Positions 17,827 to 28,421 are shown, counted from the first letter of the stretch. The stretch: DNA of 42,946 nucleotides from an uncultured Enterobacteriaceae bacterium (GCA_947631255.1 CANRKT010000029.1:1-42946), one strand, 5' to 3'. The notes: generated by a model from the letters alone, not told the origin. Program-made: numbers and translations.

Positions 17827-19140
17827 ATGCTGACAATTATTGGGATGTTAATTATTATCACTATCGTGACTTTACTGATGATGGGGAAAACCAGCCCCAT
17901 TATCGCCATGTCTGTCACTCCACTTTTTGGTGCATTATTAGCAGGTTACTCGATTTCTGAGATCTCCGGTTTTGTTGACTATGGATTTCAGAAGGTGGGC
18001 AATGTTGCGGCCATGTTTATGTTTGGCATTTTATTCTTCAGCCTGATGAAAGACCTGCATATTTTTAATCCTTTTATTCGTCTGATGATTGGCATCACAC
18101 GTGGGAATGTAATTATTGTCGCCATGGTGACGGCGCTGGTCGCCGCTGCGGTGCATCTTGATGGCTCAGGCGCAGCAACCTTTTTAATTATTATTCCGGC
18201 CTTCTTACCACTTTACCGCAGGCTGGGGATGAGCCCCTATTTGATGCTGTTGATTATGTGTATCAGTATGGGCGTCATGAATATGGTGCCCTGGGGAGGC
18301 CCTCTCGGACGAGCCTCTGCCGTCACAGGTATCCCTGCCGCAGCATTATGGCAACCACTGATCCCGGTACAAATTATTGGTGTTATGGCCTCAGTTCTGG
18401 GGGCGGGTCTGTTTGGCTGGCGTGAAAAAAAACGTATTGCCCGGACGGTATTAAAAGGAACAACGCCCTACGAGCAAGATTCTCTGCTCAGACAATTTGA
18501 CGAAGTCGATGACGATACGGGCTCAGAGAAACCGAAAAAATTCCTGATTAATATTTCTCTGGTATTAGCTGTGGTTATCAGTCTGGCCTTTGGACTGCTT
18601 TCTGCCCCCTATATTTTTATGCTGGCGCTATCAGCAGCGCTGATGATTAATGTCCCGAAAATCAAAGATCAGATCAGCACTATCAGCCATCACGCTCCGC
18701 AGGCATTAACCATGGCGGCGATTATTCTTTCCGCCGGGGTGTTTCTCGGAGTGCTAGGAAAAGGAGGCATGCTGGAGTCGATTGCCCGTGATTTATTGGT
18801 GCTTATTCCTTCCAGCATGGTGCATTACTTCCATATTGCCATTAGTGTGTTAGGCGTGCCGCTGGATATTTTCACCAGTACCGATGCTTATTACTTTGCC
18901 CTGTTACCCATTGTTCAGAATGTTGTCGCAAGCGTGGGCGTAGGCGCTCAGGATGTGGTTTATGCGATGGCGATTGGCAATAACGCGGGAACCTTTGTCA
19001 GCCCGTTTTCCCCTGCAATCTGGCTTGCTGTAGGTCTTGCGGGAGTCGATATGGGACGACATATCCGCTACTCCTTTCTCTGGATCTGGCTGTTTAGCTT
19101 TATTACTCTCAGCGTTGGCTATGGCTTAGGATTATTTTAA
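17827..19140 (+). CDS. CitMHS family citrate/carboxylate:H+ transporter
   Basis: The 437-residue protein has about 12 membrane helices of the citrate-Mg2+/Ca2+:H+ symporter (CitMHS, TC 2.A.11) type. Family-like segments are VAAAVHLDGSGAATFLIIIPA near residue 105, MVPWGGPLGRASAVTG near 155, and the C-terminal NNAGTFVSPFSPAIWLAVG. The start at 17827 is chosen because GGAG lies 6 bases upstream; two earlier in-frame ATGs at 17812 and 17815 sit on or before this site. The substrate could be citrate or another di/tricarboxylate. It stands alone, without a two-component system or lyase genes nearby. Confidence 0.85.
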   Translation: MLTIIGMLIIITIVTLLMMGKTSPIIAMSVTPLFGALLAGYSISEISGFVDYGFQKVGNVAAMFMFGILFFSLMKDLHIFNPFIRLMIGITRGNVIIVAMVTALVAAAVHLDGSGAATFLIIIPAFLPLYRRLGMSPYLMLLIMCISMGVMNMVPWGGPLGRASAVTGIPAAALWQPLIPVQIIGVMASVLGAGLFGWREKKRIARTVLKGTTPYEQDSLLRQFDEVDDDTGSEKPKKFLINISLVLAVVISLAFGLLSAPYIFMLALSAALMINVPKIKDQISTISHHAPQALTMAAIILSAGVFLGVLGKGGMLESIARDLLVLIPSSMVHYFHIAISVLGVPLDIFTSTDAYYFALLPIVQNVVASVGVGAQDVVYAMAIGNNAGTFVSPFSPAIWLAVGLAGVDMGRHIRYSFLWIWLFSFITLSVGYGLGLF

Positions 19141-19149
19141 TTACTGCGC

Positions 19150-19195
19150 TTAAAACGATGAACGGCACCCAAATGGATGCCGTTCATCGTTTTAA
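19150..19195. terminator. Bidirectional terminator between the CitMHS gene and proA
   Basis: A perfect 18-bp inverted repeat, TTAAAACGATGAACGGCA (19150-19167) with its complement at 19178-19195, lies between convergent genes. It has A/T runs on both sides, so it can stop both transcripts. Confidence 0.9.
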
Positions 19196-19212
19196 CAGTA
19201 ACAAGATAAAAA

Positions 19213-20466
19213 TTATTCGCGGAGGGTGTCATCCCCGAAGCCAATCCACTTGTAGGTGGTCAGTGCTTCCAGTCCCATAGGACCGCGAGCATGCAGTTTC
19301 TGGGTACTGACCGCCACTTCAGCACCGAGGCCAAACTGTGCGCCATCCGTAAAGCGAGTAGAGGCATTCACATAGACTGCGGAAGAATCAACTTCGTTAA
19401 TAAAGCGGTCCGCATTACGCAGTGTGCGAGTCAGGATCGCGTCTGAATGCTGGGTGCCGTATTCACGAATGTGGCTGATAGCCTCATCCAGACCAGCCAC
19501 AACTTTCACATTCAGGTGCAGAGATAACCACTCATCGCGATAATCAGCATCTTTCACCGCTTCTACCGGTGCTGAGCCGTTTTGCAACGCAGGCAGTGAC
19601 TTTTCATCTGCATGCAGAGTCACACCGCTGGCTGCCATACGCTGACTCAATACTGGCAGGAAACTTTCGGCAATTGCCTCATGTACCAGCAGGGTTTCTA
19701 CTGTATTACAGGTACTTGGACGCTGAGTTTTCGCATTAACAATAATGTCCAAAGCTGGCGCGAATTCTGCCGTATCATCCACCAGAATATGGCAGACACC
19801 AATACCGCCAGTAATAACCGGAATCGTCGATTGTTCACGGCACAGTTTATGCAACCCGGCACCACCACGTGGGATCAGCATGTCAATATATCTATCCATA
19901 CGCAGCATCTCCGTGACCAGTTGGCGGTCAGGGTTCTCAATTGCCTGAACAGCTCCTTTCGGTAAACCACAAGCTTCCAGAGCCTGTTGAATCACTTTTA
20001 CCGTGGCATTATTGGTACGCCAGGTCTCTTTACCACCGCGTAAAATAGCGGCGTTACCGGTTTTCAGGCACAGAGCAGCAACATCGACTGTGACATTAGG
20101 ACGCGCCTCATAAATCACCCCAATCACGCCCAATGGCACGCGACGACGTTCGATACGCAACCCACTGTCCAGTAACCCACCATCAATCACCTGCCCTACC
20201 GGATCTGCCAGATTACACACCTGGCGAACATCATCTGCAATATTTTTGAGTCGTGCAGGTGTCAATTGCAGACGATCCAGCAACGCTTCGCTTAAACCAT
20301 TTTTACGCGCTTCATCGACATCCAGCTTATTCACCGCCAGGATCTCATCTGACTGGGTTTCAAGCGCTTCAGCAATCTTTTCCAGTACGCGGTTTTTTTC
20401 ACGCGCAGAGAGTAAAGCTAACTGGTAGGAGGCCTCTTTGGCCGCTTTGCCCATTTCTTCCAGCAT
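19213..20466 (-). CDS. proA: Gamma-glutamyl phosphate reductase
   Basis: ProA reduces gamma-glutamyl phosphate to glutamate semialdehyde with NADPH, the second step of proline synthesis. The 417-residue product has the aldehyde dehydrogenase fold, with the catalytic Cys in [16 protein letters not shown] and the [10 protein letters not shown] and [19 protein letters not shown] motifs. The start at 20466 ([12 protein letters not shown]) aligns with E. coli and has GGAGC 7 bases upstream; the frame is open for 7 more codons. It follows proB after 10 bases, forming the proBA operon. The tRNA-Thr gene that follows proA in E. coli is absent here. Confidence 0.97.
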   Translation of the reverse strand: MLEEMGKAAKEASYQLALLSAREKNRVLEKIAEALETQSDEILAVNKLDVDEARKNGLSEALLDRLQLTPARLKNIADDVRQVCNLADPVGQVIDGGLLDSGLRIERRRVPLGVIGVIYEARPNVTVDVAALCLKTGNAAILRGGKETWRTNNATVKVIQQALEACGLPKGAVQAIENPDRQLVTEMLRMDRYIDMLIPRGGAGLHKLCREQSTIPVITGGIGVCHILVDDTAEFAPALDIIVNAKTQRPSTCNTVETLLVHEAIAESFLPVLSQRMAASGVTLHADEKSLPALQNGSAPVEAVKDADYRDEWLSLHLNVKVVAGLDEAISHIREYGTQHSDAILTRTLRNADRFINEVDSSAVYVNASTRFTDGAQFGLGAEVAVSTQKLHARGPMGLEALTTYKWIGFGDDTLRE

Positions 20467-20476
20467 GTTTTGCTCC

Positions 20477-21580
20477 TTATTTAACAATCATGTCATCGCG
20501 ATGAACAGCAACCGGACCGTATTCATAGCCAAGAATGGCAGCAATTCTCTGGGAATGGTGTCCGGCAATACGTCGCAGTGCATCACTGTTATAGCGGCTC
20601 ACGCCATGGGCAATATCTCGTCCATTCAGGCTACGGATCCTAATCACTTCCCCCCTGGAGAAATTGCCTTCGATAGTTTTAATACCTTTTGGCAACAATG
20701 AGCTACCACGTTCAAGTAACGCTGTGAGTGCACCATCATCAATCGTGATTTCGCCAGCGGGAGGCGGGCCAAAGATCCAGCGCTTACGCGTTTCCAGCGG
20801 CGAGACCTCAGCATGGAAACGTGTCCCTACTGCATAGCCTTTAGCCACATCACTGATCACGCCGGCTTTAGAACCCGCGGCAACGATGACATCAATACCT
20901 GCGCGGCAGGCAACATCTGCAGCCTGGAGTTTGGTGCTCATACCACCGGTGCCCAGCCCTGATACACTGTCGCCTGCAATAGCGCGCAACGCATCATCAA
21001 TAACATGGACGTCAGTTATCAATTCGGCTTGCGGATTATTACGGGGATCGGCGGTATACAGACCCTGCTGATCTGTCAGTAACAAGAGTTTATCTGCATC
21101 AGCCAGAATCGCGACCAGAGCAGAAAGATTATCATTGTCACCGACTTTAATTTCCGCAGTGGCAACGGCATCATTTTCATTGATCACCGGGACAATGTTG
21201 TTATTCAACAGCGCACGGAGGGTATCCTGGGCGTTGAGAAAACGCTCACGATCTTCCATATCGGCACGTGTGAGCAGCATCTGTCCGACATGAATACCAT
21301 AAATCGAAAACAGTTGCTCCCACAGTTGAATCAACCTGCTCTGCCCGACAGCCGCCAGCAGCTGCTTGGAAGCAATAGTTGCCGGTAATTCCGGGTAATT
21401 CAGATGTTCACGCCCTGCCGCAATGGCGCCAGACGTGACAATGACAATACGGTAACCCTCAGCATGCAGTTGTGCACACTGACGTACTAATTCAACAATA
21501 TGCGCTCGATTCAGGCGGCGCGATCCACCGGTTAATACGCTAGTGCCCAGTTTTACCACTAGCGTCTGGCTGTCACTCAT
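20477..21580 (-). CDS. proB: Glutamate 5-kinase
   Basis: ProB phosphorylates L-glutamate on its gamma carboxyl with ATP, the committed and proline-inhibited step of proline synthesis. The 367-residue product has the amino acid kinase domain ([56 protein letters not shown]) and a C-terminal PUA domain from about residue 275 ([19 protein letters not shown]). The start at 21580 (MSDSQTLVV) matches E. coli; 6 further codons are open upstream. It is divergent from phoE, as in E. coli. Confidence 0.97.
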   Translation of the reverse strand: MSDSQTLVVKLGTSVLTGGSRRLNRAHIVELVRQCAQLHAEGYRIVIVTSGAIAAGREHLNYPELPATIASKQLLAAVGQSRLIQLWEQLFSIYGIHVGQMLLTRADMEDRERFLNAQDTLRALLNNNIVPVINENDAVATAEIKVGDNDNLSALVAILADADKLLLLTDQQGLYTADPRNNPQAELITDVHVIDDALRAIAGDSVSGLGTGGMSTKLQAADVACRAGIDVIVAAGSKAGVISDVAKGYAVGTRFHAEVSPLETRKRWIFGPPPAGEITIDDGALTALLERGSSLLPKGIKTIEGNFSRGEVIRIRSLNGRDIAHGVSRYNSDALRRIAGHHSQRIAAILGYEYGPVAVHRDDMIVK

Positions 21581-21768
21581 TTTTTGGCGTCTCAACAAAA
21601 TGGGAAAATTTAAAAAAACTAACTGACGTTTTAACAGGACTGGCTGTGCTTGCCAACAGGCGGAGGATAAAACAGAAAGAAAAAGCAGAAGATCTTCTAC
21701 ACTGAACTTTTTTTATGACATTTTGATGATTAATAAAATTATTTCATAGATTGAAGTTTTTTTACATT

Positions 21769-21797
21769 CTGTCATAAATTTTTAATCTTCATAGGCT
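21769..21797 (+). promoter_or_regulatory. Pho box and -10 of phoE
   Basis: CTGTCATAAATTTTTAAT (21769-21786) matches the Pho box CTGTCATAWATCTGTCAY at about 15 of 18 positions, with a perfect first repeat and a degraded second. TAGGCT (21792-21797) is a plausible -10. PhoB bound here would switch the porin on under phosphate limitation, as for E. coli phoE. Confidence 0.75.
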
Positions 21798-21871
21798 AAA
21801 AACTTCCATGAATGTTACTGGAACACCACAATTTGAATCAAATTGTTGGCATTAACCATCTGGGATAAAAA

Positions 21872-22966
21872 ATGAAAAAAAGCACACTGGCAATATTAGT
21901 AATGGGTTTAGTTGCGTCTCAAGCTTCCCTGGCTGCTGAAATCTATAATAAAAACGGCAATAAACTGGATCTGACTGGACGCGTCAAAGCTTTGCATTAC
22001 TTCTCTGATAACAAATCCGATCGTGGCGATAAAACTTATGCCCGTATCGGCTTTAAAGGTGAAACGCAGATTAATGATCAACTGACTGGTTTTGGTCGCT
22101 GGGAATACCAGGTATCAGGCAGTAAGGCAGAAAGTGAAAATGATGTCGGTAAAACACGTTTTGCCTTCGCTGGTTTAAAATACGGTGATTACGGTTCATT
22201 CGATTATGGCCGTAACTACGGTATTCTGTACGATATCGCTGCGGGTACTGACGTATTGCCAGAGTTTGGCGGTGACGGCTTGGTTAAGACTGACAACTTT
22301 ATGACAGGTCGTACTACCGGTGTGGCCACTTACCGTAACAACAATTTCTTTGGTCTGGTTGATGGCCTGAAATTCGGTCTGCAATACCAGGGCAAAAATG
22401 AAAGTCGCGCGACTAACAAGCAAAATGGCGACGGTTTTGGTACTTCTCTGAGCTACGATATCGCTGATAGCGGTGTCAGCGTCGGAGTTGCTTATGCTAG
22501 CTCCAACCGTACCGCAGCTCAGAAAGATCAGGTCCTGGGGAATGGCAACCACAAAGCCCGAGCTTGGGGAACCTCGCTTAAATATAACCAGAATGATATC
22601 TATCTGGCAGCCATGTATGCTGAAGCTCGTTATATGACCTCAGTATCAGGCACTGCGGTTATTAATAACGTTTCCACCAAAGTTAGTGGTGCTGCAACGA
22701 AGAACCAGGTTTTCGAAGCCGTGGCTCAATACCAGTTTGACTTCGGCCTGCGTCCATCCATTTCCTATGTTCAGTCAAAAGGAAAGGAGCTGAACGGAAT
22801 TGGTGATGTTGACCTGGTTAAATATATCGATATAGGCGCAACTTATTACTTCAATAAGAATATGTCTACCTATGTTGATTACAAAATCAACCAGCTGAAA
22901 GACGACAATAAACTGGGCCTGAACAGTGATGATACTGTTGCTCTGGGTCTGGTTTATCAGTTCTAA
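21872..22966 (+). CDS. phoE: Outer membrane porin PhoE
   Basis: PhoE is a trimeric 16-strand outer membrane porin favouring anions such as phosphate. The 364-residue precursor has a 21-residue signal peptide (cleavage after SLAA or near it, mature start [13 protein letters not shown]) and ends GLVYQF with the terminal Phe required for insertion. The constriction loop L3 contains LPEFGGDG. Its assignment over OmpC/OmpF rests on the upstream Pho box and on the phoE-proBA/crl neighbourhood shared with E. coli. Confidence 0.93.
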   Translation: MKKSTLAILVMGLVASQASLAAEIYNKNGNKLDLTGRVKALHYFSDNKSDRGDKTYARIGFKGETQINDQLTGFGRWEYQVSGSKAESENDVGKTRFAFAGLKYGDYGSFDYGRNYGILYDIAAGTDVLPEFGGDGLVKTDNFMTGRTTGVATYRNNNFFGLVDGLKFGLQYQGKNESRATNKQNGDGFGTSLSYDIADSGVSVGVAYASSNRTAAQKDQVLGNGNHKARAWGTSLKYNQNDIYLAAMYAEARYMTSVSGTAVINNVSTKVSGAATKNQVFEAVAQYQFDFGLRPSISYVQSKGKELNGIGDVDLVKYIDIGATYYFNKNMSTYVDYKINQLKDDNKLGLNSDDTVALGLVYQF

Positions 22967-22987
22967 TTCATTATTGTGATGAATAAC

Positions 22988-23019
22988 AAAAAGGGGCTTA
23001 ATATTTAAGCCCCTTTTTT
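22988..23019. terminator. Bidirectional terminator between phoE and crl
   Basis: A 14-bp stem (AAAAAGGGGCTTAA and TTAAGCCCCTTTTT, 3-base loop) stands 21 bases after the phoE stop and 18 bases beyond the crl stop, with A/T runs on both sides. Confidence 0.92.
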
Positions 23020-23036
23020 ATATATTACTCTCTGAA

Positions 23037-23438
23037 TCAAGCTGTCAGAGCTTTCGCCTCTTCTGACTGTTCTTCTGAATGAACCAGTTCAATATCTAAG
23101 GTCACAAGCAACTCTTTCAGACGTATAAAGAAAGCCTGCAAGGTTTCTTCTACTTGCTTATCGATTTCTTGGCTGCCTGATGCTTTTACTTTCCATTTGC
23201 CATTTTTATCAAATAAACCAAAATGATAACAATAAGTCAGCTGGTTATCTTGTGATTCCAACTCCAGCCACCAGCCCCAGAACTCGCGTTTTTCAGGTGC
23301 GATCTTGGCATTAACACAGACGGCAAGGCAGTCGAAGAAAAAGCGAGAATCCTGGCACTGCTCCTCACGAATATAGGGGCCAAGACCGATAAACTTTTTT
23401 ATTAACCGGCCTCTCGGGTATCCGTTAACTAATGTCAT
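23037..23438 (-). CDS. crl: Sigma factor-binding protein Crl
   Basis: Crl binds sigma S and helps it assemble with core RNA polymerase, raising stationary-phase transcription including curli genes. The 133-residue product has the family length and the conserved LIKKFIGLGPYIRE, FFFDCLAVCVN and EFWGWWLELE segments. It lies between phoE (convergent) and frsA (same strand, 44 bp), as in E. coli. Confidence 0.96.
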   Translation of the reverse strand: MTLVNGYPRGRLIKKFIGLGPYIREEQCQDSRFFFDCLAVCVNAKIAPEKREFWGWWLELESQDNQLTYCYHFGLFDKNGKWKVKASGSQEIDKQVEETLQAFFIRLKELLVTLDIELVHSEEQSEEAKALTA

Positions 23439-23482
23439 TATATTCTCCTTTGTATTGTCTAACCGTAGGATGCTCGTTTAAA

Positions 23483-24730
23483 TTAGCTCAAGCGATGCTT
23501 TATCCATTCAACAATATCCAGTAATGCTTTGTCGAAATTTTTATACACAGGGCTAGCCGGTATCGACAATAACTTACCGTCAGCAGATGACGAAGTGATT
23601 AAGCGAGATTCTTCTTCCGGACTAAATAAGTCATTTGTCCAGTAACCTGAAAGCATCGGTGTCGGACAACGACGTCCCAATAATCCCTGTGTTTTAAGTG
23701 AGTAGCGATTAAGTTCAATACTCAGATTAGCATCGGAAACGTTATTCATCCCTAAACGACTGGCAAATACATCAATAAGCATATCCGGGACTTTCCCCTG
23801 ACGCTTGGGATCAGTCAGTAAGGTATGGACTATCGGTCCCAAGCAGGCTACCGCTTTCAGGCGCGGAGATTCAAGATAAGCTAAACGCACCGCCACATTA
23901 GCACCAAAACGGAAACCAAACGCAGCGACACGGGTATGATCTATCCACGGGATACCCGGCAGAGCTTTCAGCACTTGCTGATGTAAATAACTGGAGTCTT
24001 GCGTCAGTTTCCACTTTATGGAAAAACCGACTGAAGGCATATCAAGGGTGAGCATCGCAATGCCAAGAGGCGCCAGATATTCAGCAAAAAGGTTGTAGTA
24101 ATCACTCTGTAAGTTATCCAGCCCGCCACACATCAGTACCGTCGGGAAAGGGCCACTACCCTGCTGGGGGATATGCAGAAACCCCGTTACACTACCGCCA
24201 TCCTCAACAGGAAATGACAGTTCGCGCAGTCCTCCGGACAGGCGTGGAGCCGCTTCTTCATAAGCACGGTTAGCCAGAACCAGGGCTTGTTCAGCCAGCA
24301 CATCACCTTTTATATGAGGATAGCCGGCAATGCTGTAAAGGTTAGCGGCCTTAAGCCAGTATTGACCCATTTTCTCTTCGTCTTGTGTATTACAAGCGCG
24401 TTGCTGCCAAAGCATCGCCTGTTTAGACCACTCGTAAATCCAGTTACCGCCCCGATAACCAATAACCGTATCCAGAAATTCGTCATTGGTGCGTTCCGAT
24501 TGTGTGCAAGCAATACGCGCCTGAGTATCCAGAATGTCACGAGGATCCACCCCACGCCAAATCCATAACAAGCGATTAATCATGCGATACCAATGCGGAA
24601 CCGTATCGCCATCCAGTGCAGAATGGACAGTGGATGGCGTGTTCGAGTGAACCCTACGCACCAAGGTTGAAGTTTCTGGATGTTTAAAACGGGGCTTGAA
24701 TAAGGTTTCACTAAGATTGGCTTGCGACAT
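23483..24730 (-). CDS. frsA: Esterase FrsA (YafA)
   Basis: FrsA is an alpha/beta-hydrolase family protein described in E. coli and Vibrio as a partner of unphosphorylated IIA-Glc that favours fermentation; its enzymatic role is debated. The 415-residue product has the family length, with [22 protein letters not shown] (oxyanion region), and [16 protein letters not shown] where the nucleophile elbow of typical hydrolases (GxSxG) would be. That elbow reads G-F-R-F-G, lacking the usual serine. The C-terminal [17 protein letters not shown] is conserved. It lies upstream of crl on the same strand. Confidence 0.93.
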   Translation of the reverse strand: MSQANLSETLFKPRFKHPETSTLVRRVHSNTPSTVHSALDGDTVPHWYRMINRLLWIWRGVDPRDILDTQARIACTQSERTNDEFLDTVIGYRGGNWIYEWSKQAMLWQQRACNTQDEEKMGQYWLKAANLYSIAGYPHIKGDVLAEQALVLANRAYEEAAPRLSGGLRELSFPVEDGGSVTGFLHIPQQGSGPFPTVLMCGGLDNLQSDYYNLFAEYLAPLGIAMLTLDMPSVGFSIKWKLTQDSSYLHQQVLKALPGIPWIDHTRVAAFGFRFGANVAVRLAYLESPRLKAVACLGPIVHTLLTDPKRQGKVPDMLIDVFASRLGMNNVSDANLSIELNRYSLKTQGLLGRRCPTPMLSGYWTNDLFSPEEESRLITSSSADGKLLSIPASPVYKNFDKALLDIVEWIKHRLS

Positions 24731-24866
24731 CTGCTGCTCTACCTCTGCAAATGAAAGAAATAATAGCTGATTGTACCCTGATAACGACCAAATAGCACAA
24801 AGGGCGCGGGAGATTACAGACGGGAAAAGTAAGAGAGCAGCAGATTTGGGGGTACTGATTACTTTA

Positions 24867-24905
24867 ACAAATAAAACACCCTGTCAACATAACGATAACA
24901 GGGTG
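24867..24905 (-). terminator. gpt terminator
   Basis: On the minus strand CACCCTGT and ACAGGGTG form an 8-bp stem around a 13-base loop, followed by TTTTATTTGTT. It stands about 60 bases after the gpt stop codon. Confidence 0.75.
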
Positions 24906-24965
24906 CTGGTAACTATTATTCAGAACTGCGTCGAGTGACTTGGGCAGTATCTCTTATCTTGAAGA

Positions 24966-25427
24966 TTAATCGCGTCCTGCCAATGGCGGCACAAATACCA
25001 CGCCCATATCCCAGGGCTGTTCAATCCAGGTATTCTGCGGGATATCGATAACATAATCATCAACCAGCGGCTGGCCTGCGGGTTTAGCAAAGATGGTCAC
25101 AAAATGGGCTTTAGGATACATTTCGCGGATAGCGACGGCAGTCCCCCCCGTATCAACCAAATCATCAATAACGATAAAGCCTTCACCGTCGCCTTCTGCA
25201 CGTTTCAGAACCGTCAGTTCGCGTTGGTTATTATGGTCATAGCTTGAAATACACACTGTATCAACATGACGAATTCCCAGCTCACGAGCCAGAAGTGCGC
25301 CAGGCACTAAACCACCACGACTCACAGCAATAATGCCTTTCCATTGTTCAGCAGGTAGCAGACGCTGTGCCAACTTACGGGCGTGAATCTGCAACATGTC
25401 CCAAGTGACGACGTATTTTTCGCTCAT
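24966..25427 (-). CDS. gpt: Xanthine-guanine phosphoribosyltransferase
   Basis: Gpt salvages xanthine and guanine by joining them to PRPP, giving XMP and GMP. The 153-residue product has the PRPP-binding motif [14 protein letters not shown] and the type I PRTase flexible region [13 protein letters not shown], and ends [11 protein letters not shown]. It is nearly identical in layout to E. coli Gpt (152 residues). It is divergent from pepD with about 250 bp between the starts. Confidence 0.97.
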   Translation of the reverse strand: MSEKYVVTWDMLQIHARKLAQRLLPAEQWKGIIAVSRGGLVPGALLARELGIRHVDTVCISSYDHNNQRELTVLKRAEGDGEGFIVIDDLVDTGGTAVAIREMYPKAHFVTIFAKPAGQPLVDDYVIDIPQNTWIEQPWDMGVVFVPPLAGRD

Positions 25428-25681
25428 GTGTAGTGCCCCGGCCGCTCAGTCACGGCTTAAAAGATAGGTAAAGAATTTTTGGTTGCGCGAGATTATAGAT
25501 ATCTGGCAGCCTAAAAACCAGTGCCACAGATTATCTGCAACAGTTTTTCCTATCATTCAATCCACACAGAACAGAATAAAATGATATTCTCGACCAATCG
25601 CGTAAGCGCTGCTTACAGTGAAAATCAACCGGATGATACCCTTTCCGGTCTGCTAAAAAATTGAATCCTGGGAGAGTCAAC

Positions 25682-27139
25682 GTGTCTGAATTATCTCAAT
25701 TATCTCCGCAACCACTGTGGGATATTTTTGCCAAAATTTGTTCTATTCCGCATCCTTCTTACCACGAAGAGCAGCTAGCAGAACACATTCTGTCCTGGGC
25801 AAAAGAAAAAGGTCTTTATACTGACCGGGATGCTGTCGGCAATATTTTACTTCGCAAACCCGCAACACCGGGCATGGAGGATCGTAAAACAGTGGTGCTG
25901 CAAGCACACCTGGATATGGTTCCGCAGAAAAATAACGATACCCTGCACGACTTTACCAAAGATCCTATCCAGCCTTATATCGATGGCGAATGGGTAAAAG
26001 CGCGTGGCACAACTCTGGGAGCTGACAACGGTATTGGTATGTCTTCCGCGCTGGCGGTACTGGCTGACGATAGCGTTGAGCACGGCCCACTGGAAGTTCT
26101 GCTTACCATGACCGAAGAAGCCGGTATGGATGGCGCATTTGGTTTACAGGCTGGTTGGTTAAAAGCCGACATTATGATCAACACCGACTCAGAAGAAGAA
26201 GGTGAGATTTATATGGGTTGCGCCGGGGGTATTGATTTTGTTACCACCTTACCGATAACCCGTGAGGCGGTTCCGGCTGCTTTTGAAACCTTTAAATTAA
26301 CCATTAAAGGCCTAAAAGGTGGACACTCAGGCTGCGATATTCATGTCGGTCTGGGCAATGCGAACAAACTGCTGGGCCGTTTTTTATTCACCCATGCAGC
26401 AGCCCTGGATGCACGTTTAATTGCCTTGAGTGGCGGCACACTGCGTAACGCTATCCCGCGTGAAGCCTTTGCAACCCTGGCAGTGCCTCAGGAACAAGCG
26501 GCAACACTGAAAGCCCTGGCAAGCGACTATCTGGCGACGCTACAAAACGAACTGTCAGCGGTTGAAAAGAACCTGACGGTGCTGCTGGAGCCTGTGAGTG
26601 CCGTTCAACCGGCGCTGACATCTGCCAGCCGGGATACCTTTATCCGTCTGTTAAATGCTACGCCTAATGGGGTCATACGAAATTCTGATGCCGTAAAAGG
26701 CGTTGTCGAAACGTCCCTGAATTTGGGTATTGTCAACTTACATGACGATAATGCAGAAATTATCTGCCTTATCCGCTCGCTGATTGATTCTGGTAAAGAC
26801 TATGTCGTGACCATGCTTGAATCACTGGGTCAGCTGGCTGGCGCCGATATTGAAGCGAAAAACAGCTACCCTGGCTGGCAGCCAGACGCAGACTCGCCAG
26901 TCATGCATTTAGTCCGTGAGACTTATCAGACATTGTTCAATAAAACACCCAATATTATGGTGATTCACGCCGGACTGGAGTGTGGCTTATTTAAGAAACC
27001 TTATCCTGATATGGATATGGTCTCTATTGGTCCGACTATCACCGGCCCTCACTCCCCTAATGAGCAAGTGCACATTGAAAGCGTCAGCCATTACTGGACG
27101 CTGCTGACAGCGCTGCTGAAAGCCATTCCCGTTAAATAA
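25682..27139 (+). CDS. pepD: Aminoacyl-histidine dipeptidase (peptidase D)
   Basis: PepD is a cytosolic M20 metallopeptidase that cleaves dipeptides such as carnosine-like Xaa-His. The 485-residue length equals E. coli PepD. Metal and catalytic segments are VVLQAHLDMVPQK, GTTLGADNGIGM, EEAGMDGAFGL and NTDSEEEGEIY, and the C-terminus has HAGLECGLF. A GTG start (25682) is chosen, as in E. coli, because the protein begins SELSQLSPQPLWD and GGGAGAG precedes it; an in-frame ATG at 25661 overlaps this site. It ends at a terminator shared with dinB. Confidence 0.96.
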   Translation: MSELSQLSPQPLWDIFAKICSIPHPSYHEEQLAEHILSWAKEKGLYTDRDAVGNILLRKPATPGMEDRKTVVLQAHLDMVPQKNNDTLHDFTKDPIQPYIDGEWVKARGTTLGADNGIGMSSALAVLADDSVEHGPLEVLLTMTEEAGMDGAFGLQAGWLKADIMINTDSEEEGEIYMGCAGGIDFVTTLPITREAVPAAFETFKLTIKGLKGGHSGCDIHVGLGNANKLLGRFLFTHAAALDARLIALSGGTLRNAIPREAFATLAVPQEQAATLKALASDYLATLQNELSAVEKNLTVLLEPVSAVQPALTSASRDTFIRLLNATPNGVIRNSDAVKGVVETSLNLGIVNLHDDNAEIICLIRSLIDSGKDYVVTMLESLGQLAGADIEAKNSYPGWQPDADSPVMHLVRETYQTLFNKTPNIMVIHAGLECGLFKKPYPDMDMVSIGPTITGPHSPNEQVHIESVSHYWTLLTALLKAIPVK

Positions 27140-27152
27140 ACCGCCTATCCCC

Positions 27153-27190
27153 AAAAGGCTTCCCACGGTTTTCCGTGGGAAGCCTTTCTA
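27153..27190. terminator. Bidirectional terminator between pepD and dinB
   Basis: A perfect 15-bp stem (AAAGGCTTCCCACGG and its complement, TTTT loop) lies between convergent stops. Its right arm ends directly against the dinB stop codon (27188). Confidence 0.93.
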
Positions 27191-28243
27191 TAATCCGAGC
27201 ACTAATTGCCGTTCCAGCTGCGGATCAAGTAAAGAGACATGTAAACCAACCAGTCGCACTCCTCTTTCCCCACGGCGCTGATGCCAGATCTGACAGGCGT
27301 TCTTAAGTAACTGTTCCTTGTTGAGACAGGGCCAGCTATGTTCCTGGGTCGTGAGCTGAAAATCACTGAATTTAAGCTTCACTCCGAGGCGAGCTATCCG
27401 CAAATCAGGCCGTACTTTAGCCAGCCGGCGTTCAAGTTCTGGAAAGAGTTTTTCAATTATCTGTTCGCATTCAGACCAGTGATGAATATCGTCAGACAGC
27501 GTTCGTTCCACCCCAATCGACTTACGCAAGCGATTATTATTAACGCTGCGTTCATCAATCCCCATGCAACGCTCTCGCAGGACTCTTCCCAGTTTACCAA
27601 AACGTTTTAATAACATGGCTAAATCAGCCTGCTGAATATCCGCTCCGGTACGTAAACCTAACGCCTCCAACTTTTTGGCTGTAACCTGGCCTACTCCCGG
27701 TATTTTACCCAGCGGCAAATGAGTCAAAAAATTCGGGACTTCTTCAGGAGTAATAACATACTGACCATTAGGTTTATTAAGGTCAGAGGCGATTTTTGCG
27801 AGGAATTTCACCGGAGCCACGCCAGCAGAAGCCGTCAGATCCAGTTCATCAAAGATAGTCTGACGGATCTCACGCGCCATCAGCGTAGCAGAGCCCTGGC
27901 AGTGGGGGCTGTCGGTAACATCAAGATAGGCTTCATCAAGCGACAGAGGTTCAATAAGCGAGGTATAACGGGCAAAGATTTCCCTGATATGCAGCGAGGC
28001 GGCTTTGTAGGCATCAAAACGACCGGGTAAGAGTATCAGACCAGGACAGAGCTTTAACGCCATCGCGGTGGACATAGCGCTACGCACACCATATTTTCGC
28101 GCAGGATAGTTCGCCGTGCTGATAACACCACGTTGTTTAGCGCTGCCGCCAATCGCAATCGGGACATCCCGCAACCGGGGATTATCACGCATTTCTACGG
28201 CAGCATAAAAACAGTCCATATCGACATGAATAATTTTACGCAT
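27188..28243 (-). CDS. dinB: DNA polymerase IV
   Basis: DinB is the Y-family translesion polymerase of the SOS response. The 351-residue product has the palm metal ligands in HVDMDCFYAAVEM (Asp8) and SLDEAYLDV (Asp103, Glu104), a little-finger domain, and the C-terminal beta-clamp peptide QLVLGL. The start at 28243 (MRKIIHVDMDC) aligns with E. coli; two upstream ATGs at 28249 and 28258 are open. Residue 13, the steric gate that excludes ribonucleotides and is Phe in E. coli, reads Tyr. A LexA box lies 23 bp upstream. Confidence 0.97.
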   Translation of the reverse strand: MRKIIHVDMDCFYAAVEMRDNPRLRDVPIAIGGSAKQRGVISTANYPARKYGVRSAMSTAMALKLCPGLILLPGRFDAYKAASLHIREIFARYTSLIEPLSLDEAYLDVTDSPHCQGSATLMAREIRQTIFDELDLTASAGVAPVKFLAKIASDLNKPNGQYVITPEEVPNFLTHLPLGKIPGVGQVTAKKLEALGLRTGADIQQADLAMLLKRFGKLGRVLRERCMGIDERSVNNNRLRKSIGVERTLSDDIHHWSECEQIIEKLFPELERRLAKVRPDLRIARLGVKLKFSDFQLTTQEHSWPCLNKEQLLKNACQIWHQRRGERGVRLVGLHVSLLDPQLERQLVLGL

Positions 28244-28265
28244 ATTCATCTCACCCATAATAGTA

Positions 28266-28281
28266 CTGGATAAGTATACAG
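28266..28281 (-). promoter_or_regulatory. LexA (SOS) box of dinB
   Basis: On the minus strand CTGTATACTTATCCAG fits CTG-N10-CAG and is two bases from the E. coli dinB box as remembered (CTGTATACTTTACCAG). It lies just upstream of the dinB start, also between dinB and the divergent yafK. Confidence 0.92.
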
Positions 28282-28421
28282 ACTATTTTTATTACCCCAT
28301 AGTCTTGCTTGCGAAAATTAACAGCGGTGATAATGTAAGCGTAATCTGGGCTACTTTCTCGCTCGGCCTCTTCTTGTCGTTCTGGCATCCAGTAACAAAT
28401 TTATCAAGGAACCAAAGTAGT

